A program made the position numbers and the translations under genes. The notes beneath the pieces were generated by a model. The model searched no databases. It was not told where the DNA came from and saw only the letters and a program-made list of their open reading frames with translations. DNA of 64,000 bases, from the NCBI RefSeq assembly GCF_037392515.1, contig NC_090287.1, positions 7,175,501-7,239,500 on the forward strand, written 5' to 3'. Shown here piece after piece: positions 55,880 through 64,000 of the stretch (positions are counted from its first letter, which is position 1; every line of letters begins with the position of its first letter). This DNA is from Haliotis asinina. Its lineage: Eukaryota > Mollusca > Gastropoda > Lepetellida > Haliotidae.

Positions 55880-58800
55880 TCTACCAAACATATAGTACAA
55901 TGGAACTGTAGAGGACTGAAGACTAATTATAATGAGTTACATCTATTAGTCCAAGATCTGGCACCATCATCGTTCTGTCTGCAGGAAACTCATCTGAAAC
56001 AGACAGATACTTTCAATTTACGTCAGTACGATGCCTATCATTATTTCTCACCTTCGGGTGAAAAGGCCACTGGTGGGTCCTCAATCCTTGTTAAGCAGAA
56101 TGTTATCCACAGCCATGTACCACTTACAACTAATCTCCAAGCAGTTGCAGTGAGACTCACACTTCATGTTGACCTTACATTATGCTTACTCTATATTCCG
56201 CCTTCTTCAACACTTCACCTGACTGATCTACAAGCTCTCTATGATCAACTTCCGAAACCTTGCATTATAATGGGTGATCTTAATGGTCACAATCCACTCT
56301 GGGGTGGTACAAATACTAACACTAAAGGTAAAATACTGGATGATTTCATCTCAAATAATGACCTGTGCATTTTTAATGATGATTCAAGCACTTATCTACA
56401 CCCTGCAACGGGCACCTACTCTTCTCCAGATTTGTCTCTTGCAGACTCTAATCTACTTAATGAATTTGATTGGTCCGTTCACATCAACCTCTGTGGAAGT
56501 GATCATTTTCCAACAATATTATCTCTATCTCTATCTATCGACTGATTCTTTATCTTATACAAGATGGAATTTTTCAAAGGCGGACTGGTCCTTATTTCAA
56601 ACTCAGTGCACATCTCTACTAAGACTCGAATGTTTCAGTGATATTGCTGATCCTATTCAGGTATTTTCTGACGTTTTAAATATAATTGTTGATGAGTGCA
56701 TGCCAAGATCCTCTACAACTCCACATGTACGAAAGCCATGGTTTCCGATAGACTGTAAAAGTGCTAGAAAAGCAAAGAAAAAGGCAGAGAAATATTTCCG
56801 CCATCACCCAACTGTCCATAACTTAAACAGATTTAAAATACTGAATGCAAAGGCGCGTCGTACCTTTAAACAAAGTAAGCGACAATCTTGGAGGAACTAT
56901 ATCTCCAAACTTAATTCACGCACGCCAATGTCCAAAGTATGGAACATGGTTCAAAGAATTAAAGGCAAATGTTCAAATCTGCCGTTCGCCCTCTCAAAGA
57001 TGGTGATAATCTAATTACTGACAAATGTCAAATTGCCAATAAAATTGGCGAAACTCTTGCCACAAATTTTTCATCAGCAAATTACGTCCCTGAGTTTCTG
57101 AGATATCAGAAACAACAGGAGAAGACAAAACTTAAATTTGATTCAGATAACGGTGAAGACTATAATGAAGTGTTTTCATTACATGAGCTATATACTGCTC
57201 TAGAGCAAGCTTCTGACACAGCAGCGGGTGATGACAATATTCATTATCAGCTGCTGAAACACTTGCCTGAACCATGTCTGGTTACACTTTTGGATATATA
57301 TGACAAAATATGGACATCTGGAAACTTTCCTCCTTCATGGCGTAATGCCATTGTGGTCCCTATACCCGAACCTGGTAAGGATCCTACTGATCCTTCCAAT
57401 TACAGACCAATATCTTTAACCAGCTGTGTCTGTAAAACCATGGAGCGAACGGTAAATAACAGATTAATTTGGTATCTGGAAACCAATAACCTCATTACAA
57501 ATATTCATTGTGGTTTTCAGAAGAATAGAAGTACTACTGATCATATGGTACGTTTAGAATCCTTCGTTAAAAATGCTATAGTCAATACACAACATGCTAT
57601 GTCGATTTTCTTTGATCTCGAGAAAGCTTATGACACGACATGGAAGCATGGTATTTTGAAGGATTTACATGACTTTGGGTTGAGAGGTCGTTTGCCTCTT
57701 TTTATATCAGAGTTTTTAAAAGACAGACAATTTCAAGTCCGAGTGGGTTCAACCCTGTCTGACCATTACAATCAGGATCAGGGTGTTCCACAAGGCAGTA
57801 TAATGTCTGTCACATTATTTAGTATTAAAATAAACAGTTTATCCAAGGTTGTAAACGATTCCATTGACGGATCACTTTTTGTGGATGATTTTAATATTTC
57901 TTGTCGTGGTAAAAATAGGCATACCATTGAACGGCAACTACAGTTGTGTTTAAATAAAATAAATAAATGGTGTCTTGAAAACGGCATTAAATTTTCTAAA
58001 ACGAAAACTAATTGTATACATTTTTGTAGAAAATATATGCCGCATAAGGACCCAGAATTATCTTTAAATTGCGCCCCTATCAAAGTTGTAAAGGAGGCCA
58101 AGTTCTTGGGTTTAATTTTCGACTCTCATTTAACATTCTTACCACATATTAAATCCCTTAAAGCTAAATGCCCGAAGGCACTAGATTTGTTAAAAGTTGT
58201 TTCAAATTCAAAGTGGGGAGGGGATCAAGCTACCCTCCTTCACTTATACAGATCATTAGTACGATCTAAACTTGATTATGGCTCCATCGTATATGGTGGA
58301 ACCTGTAAAAGCAACCTGAAACTTCTTGATTCTATCCACCACCAAGGTCTAAGACTTTGTCGTATAAAATTGTCTTTACAATATATCACTAAATTATACT
58401 CTAATGAATCTAACCCTGCATATAACTGTGTGTTCAATCCTTTATGAGGATTTGTACGAAAAGAAGTCTTCTCTTGTTCCACCTCTTGGGCACAGAATTA
58501 AACCATTTCTTTCTGGCATTGAGCTGGAAAACATAGCTCCCTCCCGTCTCCTTTCTTCTCCTCCTTGGCAGCTGGTCAATCTGTGACACCACCTCATATT
58601 CCCTATACTGATTATAAAGCTACCATTAGATCTTATATCCGTGATCTGATGCAGAAGAAGTGGGGTACCCAAGTAGGTATCAATAAATTACATGCAATAA
58701 AACCATATGTGGGTTACACCTACTTGGGTTGTCGGTCCAGATATGAAGAGGTCATTATAAGATGATGTCGTATTGATCACACCAGGTATACGCATGAATA

Positions 58801-59003
58801 TCTTTGAAAGGTGAGGATTCCTCTTCTGCATCCCTTGTGATGAAATCATCACGGTCAAGCATGTCTTGCTTGACTGTGTTGAATATTCCATCACAAGGGA
58901 CAAGTATTTTAAATCAAGAACTATGAAGGACCTTTTTAGTAACGTAAGTTCTCATTTAATTATTGCATTTTTAAAAGAATTCAATTTATTGACTGACGTG
59001 TAA
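55877..59003 (+). pseudogene. LINE L3 ORF2 (endonuclease, RT, damaged RNase H)
   Basis: ATG at 55,877 overlaps the ORF1 stop (TAATG). The endonuclease domain carries VQWNCRGLK, CLQETHLKQTD, IMGDLNGHNPLWG and GSDHFPT. A CTATCT microsatellite at about 56,522-56,542 shifts the frame, and another shift lies at about 56,970-57,010. RT is a 492-codon uninterrupted stretch (56,969-58,447) with NYRPISLTSCVCKTMER, FFDLEKAYD, QGVPQGS and FVDDF. RNase H is almost gone: a deletion at about 58,573 joins the RT C-terminus to the end of RNase H (SVTPPHIPYTDYK). A terminal cysteine region with HVLLDC follows to TAA 59,001-59,003. RT has its catalytic aspartates, but the protein as a whole cannot be complete. 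Confidence 0.85.
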
Positions 59004-59545
59004 ATAAATACTAGTAAGTATTTTATGATTGGAAGATGAATTAGTAACTGAGATTGTTAGTGGTTGTATCCTCGAGGGGGATTGAAGTACCGTAAAATTA
59101 TTGTCCTCCCGAGAGGATACGTAAGTCCAAAAACATTTGAAGTCAAATTTAGTCTTCCATTTTTTAGCCGTAGTATGTCTGTCATTTTAATTTGTGGCTA
59201 ATCTTGCATACAATCGCCAGCAGCTGAAGGGATGGTGTAAATCCAGCTAGGGACCATGCAGGTAGCGGAAGTACTGTAAGTCCCCATGGCCTCTAGTATG
59301 GTGACCTAACTTCAGTTGTTGGCAATCTATAGCCTGTGTTTTATATTGTACTGTCCTAATAGTGATATTGGTTTTAACTTTCCAAGCTAGTTTTAATTCT
59401 TATTGTGATACTCTAGTTGTTTTACTGTCCTTCGTTGACAGGTTTTTACCATATGCATAAATTCCTTTTTCTAAGAATATTCTCGTCACGATATGGCTGC
59501 AATATTGCCGATGAGACGTTAAATATTAACTCATTCACTCACTCA

Positions 59546-59800
59546 CTCAATATTTTTCTGTTTTTTTCTGTCTTTTTTTATTTCTTTATTTATTTAAACA
59601 ACCAGAGTGGTTATATATGTGCTTCCACTTGTTTTCCACTTATACTTTCATATCATGTATACCCGAATCACTGCACACTCGATGCAAACTGAAGTGTGAC
59701 CGATCCTCACACAGTATCGACAGCTAGTGCCACGCTGGGTATCATAAACAAAGTCTGTCGAACTGGGTATCCACCCATCCATCCCTTCGCTCATCCGCCA
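59546..59800. other. Spacer, nothing recognised
   Basis: T-rich low-complexity start, then unique sequence. No gene supported. Confidence 0.4.
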
Positions 59801-60240
59801 TCCTTCCCACACCTGTCTTTCTAACCATCTGGGTATCCATCCACCCGTTCCCATATTCACCATCCTTCCCATATCCAGCGTCCACCCGTTCCCAAATCCA
59901 CCCATTCCCACATTCACCATCCTTCCCAAATCCACCATCCACCCATTCCCACATTCACCATCCTTCCCAAATCAACCATCCACCCATTCCCACATTCACC
60001 ATCCTTCCCAAATCAACCATCCACCCATTCCCACATTCACCATCCTTCCCAAATTAACCATCCACCCATTTGTCTATATAGCCACCCTTCCGTTGCCTTT
60101 GTCAGTTGAGCTGGGTATACGTATCCATCCATCCATCCATCTATCCATCCATTCCCATATCCACCACCCTTCCAACACCTGTGATTCCATCCATCCGTCT
60201 ATACATCCACCCTTCTGTAGTCTATCTATCCTTGGACACA
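59800..60240. repeat. CCATCC-rich minisatellite
   Basis: Units of about 41 bp (CCATCCACCCATTCCCACAT, then TCACCATCCTTCCCAAATCA) repeat about four times at 59,930-60,070, surrounded by (CATC)n-like sequence up to 60,240 and again at 60,475-60,530. Confidence 0.8.
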
Positions 60241-60291
60241 ATCACCAACCCACTTAAACATCAATATGCCTTTGTACCTATTAACCCTTTT

Positions 60292-60459
60292 GGGGCGGTG
60301 GGGTAACCTAGTGGTTAAAGCGTTCGTTCGTCACGCCGACGACCCGGGTTCGATTCTCCACATGGGTACAATGTGTGAAGCCCATTTTCTGGTGTCCCCG
60401 CCGTGATATTGCTGGAATAGTGCTAAAAACGGCGTAAAACTAAACTCACTCACTCACTA
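60292..60459 (+). mobile_element. tRNA-derived SINE with CTCA tail
   Basis: tRNA-like head with TAGTGGTTAAAGC (A box) and GGGTTCGATTC (B box). The body contains GTGTGAAGCCCATTTTCTGG and CCCCGCCGTGATATTGCTGG. It ends GTAAAACTAAACTCACTCACTCAC. Same family as 53,792-53,945 (reverse). The tail is similar to the LINE 3' end. Confidence 0.75.
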
Positions 60460-60529
60460 TTAACTCTTTATGCCATCCATCCAGCAATTTACCCATCCGC
60501 CCATCCACCCATCCATCTATCCGCTGATG

Positions 60530-60950
60530 AGTGCATTAGCCTTTGCTTATCTATGTGACGAAGATGGTTGCAACTGCATGCTGATCTAACAGACTGCCCT
60601 AGGATTGGTTGGTCTCAGGAACTAATTAAGTGTCATTGTATCACATTGACTTGTTCAGTTGATAGATCTTTGTCTCATCATCTTCTTTATCATCTTAGAC
60701 GTGTCGAGAGACATTAAATGACACAAGACAGAAATTAAAAACGATGGTGACCCGGCGATGTTATCCATGATATATTTCAGTGCCCACATACGCGTCCTCA
60801 AAACTTGGCGCGGTCTGTCTGTTGAGACGTCCACGTCTGAAGGAATCAGGATTAAGTTTCGAGAATAACACAAGGCTGACCGCTCAAAGCGCCTTAAAGA
60901 ACAGCACCATAAACACATCTTTATCATTTTTGTTTAAGTCTAGTCTGTTC
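60530..60950. other. Upstream region of gene D
   Basis: Unique sequence. A TTTTATACT TATA-like stretch lies at 60,960-60,968, about 60 nt before the gene D start. No other signal supported. Confidence 0.4.
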
Positions 60951-61026
60951 TGATAAGCTGTTTTATACTCGCCTTTGCGATCCAGTGTGACCTCAGCTGA
61001 CATAACAGAGGGAGGTCTCGACAGCC

Positions 61027-62864
61027 ATGAAGGTCCTCGTGTTCTGTCTGTGTATGGCCGTCGCTGTTGGTGAGTTACAGGGGATTTTTTGAAGTTATTG
61101 TTTTAACTGACAAAAGTCCATCTGATACAGGACATATTCCAGACACAGTGGAACCGAAAACATGTTATCCTTTAACGTCGTCATCAAGTTATATATGTTG
61201 AACATGGCCCGTCAGGTCGAGGGCTCACAGTGAAACCGAAAACATGTTATCCTTTAACGTCGTCATCAAATTATATATGTTGAACATGGCCCGTCAGGTC
61301 GAGGGCTCACAGTGAAACCGAAAACATGTTATCCTTTAACGTCGTCATCAAGTTATATATGTTGAACATGGCCCGTCAGGTCGAGGGCTCACAGTGGAAC
61401 CGAAAACATGTTATCCTTTAACGTCGTCATCAAGTTATATATGTTGAACATGGCCCGTCAGGTCGAGGGCTCACAGTGGAACCGAAAACATGTTATCCTT
61501 TAACGTCGTCATCAAGTTATATATGTTGAACATGGCCCGTCAGGTCGAGGGCTCACAGTGAAACCGAAAACATGTTATCCTTTAACGTCGTCATCAAGTT
61601 ATATATGTTGAACATGGCCCGTCAGGTCGAGGGCTCACAGTGAAACCGAAAACATGTTATCCTTTAACGTCGTCATCAAGTTATATATGTTGAACATGGC
61701 CCGTCAGGTCGAGGGCTCACAGTGAAACCGAAAACATGTTATCCTTTAACGTCGTCATCAAGTTATGTATGTTGAACATGGCCCGTCAGGTCGAGGGCTC
61801 ACAGTGAAACCGAAAACATGTTATCCTTTAACGTCGTCATCAAGTTATATATGTTGAACATGGCCCGTCAGGTCGAGGGCTCACAGTGAAACCGAAAACA
61901 TGTTATCCTTTAACGTCGTCATCAAGTTATATATGTTGAACATGGCCCGTCAGGTCGAGGGCTCCTGTTCGATATCCCACGTGGTAATAGAGTGTGAAGC
62001 CTTTGTTCGTGTCATCATTGAGAGGGTGTTTAGCTCAACTTTTCTAAAGGGCTCTTGGTATCTGCCAATGTTTATTCAAAAGAGTGTTTGTTATTTCAAG
62101 TGATGGCGACGGAAGAGATATTTTACATCCAGCTAGGCTCGATGCAGGTATCAAAAGTTCTGTGAGTCTCCATGGCCACTGGTGATCAGTTGCTACCGAT
62201 CTGTAGCGCGTTTCTATTTTTATTGATATGTCATTTTTTATACCTATGTCCGTCATACAGTAGGTGTTTTCCTGTCCTTTTTTGACAGAAATATATATAA
62301 TGTATCGTTCAGTCTTTTATATGAGGATATGCATTTGGTAGTCAGGACATGGCTGATGTAATGCTGACGTGCGTTTAAATGTTAACCCACTCACTCACTC
62401 ACTTACAATATTTTCACACGTGAAATGCCTCATTTACGTGGTCTAACGCTTGTCATTTTTAGAAGAATTGTGTGTTAATACTCAGGGTACTTCTGAATTA
62501 GACAACGTGACTTGTCTGTGACCCATGATGACGAGTACGCTTTATCAAAAGGTCATCGTCCGACAGATTACACTTCTACTAGACACGAAAGATAAAAACC
62601 ACTTTGTTATAAACGTATTTTATTGTATATTCACGTCGTGTTTTATTCACGAAAACAAATTGAATTAATAAAGTTTTTTAGGCTTAAGGTTCCAGTTATA
62701 TGGCGGCGGTCAGTAAATAATCGATCAGCAGCATAAGCGAGCCTACTGATCACTTACTTTGTACATGAATGTAAGGGGGTACATTCACATTGTACATTCT
62801 TCACCATACACCATTCTTCACCATGTTCCCAAAACACTCCACCACCCCACCCCACCCCACCCCC

Positions 62865-62904
<40 letters not shown>

Positions 62905-63553
62905 CACACTCACACTCACACTCACTCACACACTCACACACTCACACACTCACACCTTCTTTCACCATACCGCCGATGAATTAATGACATCCATGTAAAT
63001 AAGAACACATTTCGGCTTAAATCCCCAGAAATCGTTAGCAGCGAACAGTGCGGTGGCAATGATGCCAGCACTTGTTCCCGAGAGAAGTGCGACACCAACT
63101 ACCAGCTGGCATGCGTCAGGAACGAATGTACCTGCATCGTCTCAGCATGTTTCACCGGACAAGGTGAGGCGTTCTACACATCACTGCCAGATATGATACT
63201 CCAAACATCATTACTAGAATTCCTATAATTCACCGTAGTGGAACTACCAGGGGCTTTAGCATTCGTTTATCAGAACAATATGATTGCTATATGGCGATGT
63301 AACGTTAAGTTTGAATGGAACTACTGTCAACAAGATCTGTTGCATTTCCACTGTGCTGCGTATCCCTGGGCCTTCGTTGCTTTGTCCTTAACGGCTCTGT
63401 TCTGTGTGATGATATTTACACCCACCACATCTCATTAAAGAATCGTGCCATGCCCACACCGACCACTGCAGCTATGCTGCCGCTGCTGCTGGATGCCGTT
63501 GTCAGCACAGCTGGCACTGTATCAACCACCGATGTTACTGTGGGGGAAGGTGA
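61027..63553 (+). CDS. Secreted cysteine-rich peptide, divergent paralogue (gene D), 3' end uncertain
   Basis: Exons 61,027-61,069, 63,029-63,163 and 63,441-63,549 have GT-AG introns of phase 1 and 1. Exon lengths 43 and 135 nt equal those of genes B and C; exon 3 is 109 nt. Exon 1 is a signal peptide (MKVLVFCLCMAVAVG). Exons 2 and 3 have seven cysteines each with related spacing (C-x7-C-x4-C-x7-C-x4-C-x-C-x4-C, then C-x6-C-x7-C-x-C-x5-C-x4-C-x-C). Exon 3 ends at AAG|GTGAGA. Either it splices in phase 2 to an exon outside the window, as in B and C, or it reads two more codon positions into TGA (63,551-63,553). Intron 1 is long and contains a minisatellite and a LINE 3' end. Opposite strand to A, B and C. 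I84/Cvsi-like inhibitor role inferred. Confidence 0.65.
61156..61965. repeat. 82-bp minisatellite, about ten copies, in intron 1 of gene D
   Basis: Units start every 82 bp (61,156; 61,238; 61,320; ...; 61,894) with GAAAACATGTTATCC and include CATGGCCCGTCAGGTCGAGG. Copies are nearly identical; visible variants are CAGTGGAACC versus CAGTGAAACC and one TTATGTATG. The last unit is cut at about 61,963. Confidence 0.95.
62095..62405 (+). repeat. Solo LINE 3' end in intron 1 of gene D
   Basis: CATCCAGCTAGGCTCGATGC, TCCATGGCCACTGG, GACATGGCTGATGTAATGC and a CTCACTCACTCACT tail, in the LINE 3' UTR order, diverged. Confidence 0.65.
62840..62960. repeat. CA/CTCACA microsatellite
   Basis: C-rich and (CA)n runs passing into CTCACA and CACTCA repeats within intron 1 of gene D. 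Confidence 0.9.
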
Positions 63554-63612
63554 GAATATTACTCTTTGTAAAGTCAAATATAAAAACAACGGTTTGTTCT
63601 AACACCGCAATA

Positions 63613-63785
63613 GTGAGTGAGTTTAGTTTTACGCTATCTGTAAATAATCCAGTGTGAACCAGACAATCCTGTGATCAACAGCATGAACATCGTTCTACGC
63701 AGTTGTGATACTATGACATATGTCAACACCGCCAGCTAGCCTGACCACCCGATCCCGTTAGTCGCTTAATACAACAAGCATGGGT
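63613..63785 (-). mobile_element. SINE, reverse strand
   Basis: Reverse complement of the 8,107 family: GTGAGTGAGTTTAGTTTTACG tail at 63,613, CCAGACAATCC, GTCAACACCGCCAGC and CCCGTTAGTCGCTTAATACA. Lies just after exon 3 of gene D. Confidence 0.65.
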
Positions 63786-64000
63786 TACTGAAAATCAATT
63801 CTAACCTGGATTTTCACGGATCGAGAGACCGCAAAGGCGACTTGGTGTATTTTAGCAATCTTACTATTGAGAGACGTATGCCATTTACCAGTAACGCTTA
63901 ACTGTATACTGCGTTTTGCCTCGCACATTACTCGGTGGTAACATCTTCGCGAACATCTGGAAGTCTGACAAGACGGGGTATGACCTTTTGTCATATGTTT
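63786..64000. other. Window end, nothing recognised
   Basis: No exon 4 of gene D or other feature seen. Confidence 0.35.

Larger units (their letters stand above)
54061..59545 (+). mobile_element. LINE L3, most complete copy
   Basis: About 5.5 kb from the GC-rich 5' UTR (54,061-54,617) through ORF1, ORF2 and 3' UTR to a CTCA tail near 59,545. I could not find a target-site duplication. Internal losses: about 70 bp near 58,362 and about 480 bp near 58,573 (RNase H core). Confidence 0.9.

Noticed and set aside
61156..61965. CRISPR array
   Set aside because: Repeats are directly contiguous 82-bp units with no variable spacers, in an intron-containing eukaryotic locus.
62759..62998. Histidine/threonine-rich open frame
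   Set aside because: Translation of a CA/CTCACA microsatellite inside an intron.

Overview
This 64 kb window is eukaryotic, intron-containing, AT-rich genomic DNA with no bacterial features. The best guess is a mollusc, probably a gastropod of the abalone (Haliotis) type. That is inferred from two things: LINE and SINE families whose 3' ends run into CTCACTCACTCA tails, and a small cysteine-rich secreted peptide family resembling molluscan I84/Cvsi-type protease inhibitors. Most of the window is transposable elements; the host genes are few, small and multi-exon.

Layout. 1-2,960 is the 3' part of an I/Nimb-like LINE (reverse transcriptase, RNase H, 3' UTR), called L0. 3.1-6.0 kb holds older LINE debris, including a reverse-strand piece of a different LINE. 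6.1 kb holds an orphan signal-peptide exon (gene copy A) beside a ~750 bp inverted-repeat element. 8.1-26.8 kb is a three-level nest. LINE L1 (8,334-10,891 plus 22,645 onward) is split by a BEL/Pao LTR retrotransposon (10,892-22,644, reverse strand, 566 bp LTRs, target duplication CACTG). The BEL/Pao element is itself split by a Ty3/Gypsy element (14,086-18,897, reverse strand, 170 bp identical LTRs, target duplication GACCA). L1 is also a chimera of two LINE copies joined at 24,010. 26.9-27.6 kb holds the remains of a Crypton-type tyrosine recombinase.

28.7-47.9 kb is a segmental duplication of a four-exon secreted cysteine-rich peptide gene (gene B at 28.9-30.4 kb, gene C at 44.5-46.5 kb, both reverse strand, both open). 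Copy B has been enlarged by a Tc1-like transposon (32,007-34,384) and a LINE (L2, 34,579-42,065). L2 in turn carries a Kolobok-like element (40,109-41,367) with a THAP-domain relic. Copy C shows the empty sites for these insertions but has its own MITE and a solo LINE 3' end inside introns. 48-53.8 kb is sparse: a Penelope/hammerhead-like relic, SINEs, a mariner-type MITE and microsatellites. 54.06-59.5 kb is LINE L3, the most complete copy. 60-64 kb contains minisatellites, a tRNA-derived SINE and a third, divergent member of the peptide family on the + strand (gene D, exons at 61.03, 63.03 and 63.44 kb), whose first intron carries a ten-copy 82 bp minisatellite.

The four larger LINE copies share one plan: a GC-rich 5' UTR, ORF1 with zinc knuckles, then ORF2 with an apurinic-type endonuclease, RT and RNase H, then a 3' UTR with a conserved hairpin and CTCA tail. 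The SINEs carry the same kind of 3' tail, so they probably borrow this LINE's machinery. None of the element coding regions is fully intact. All assignments come from reading motifs; no database search was possible.
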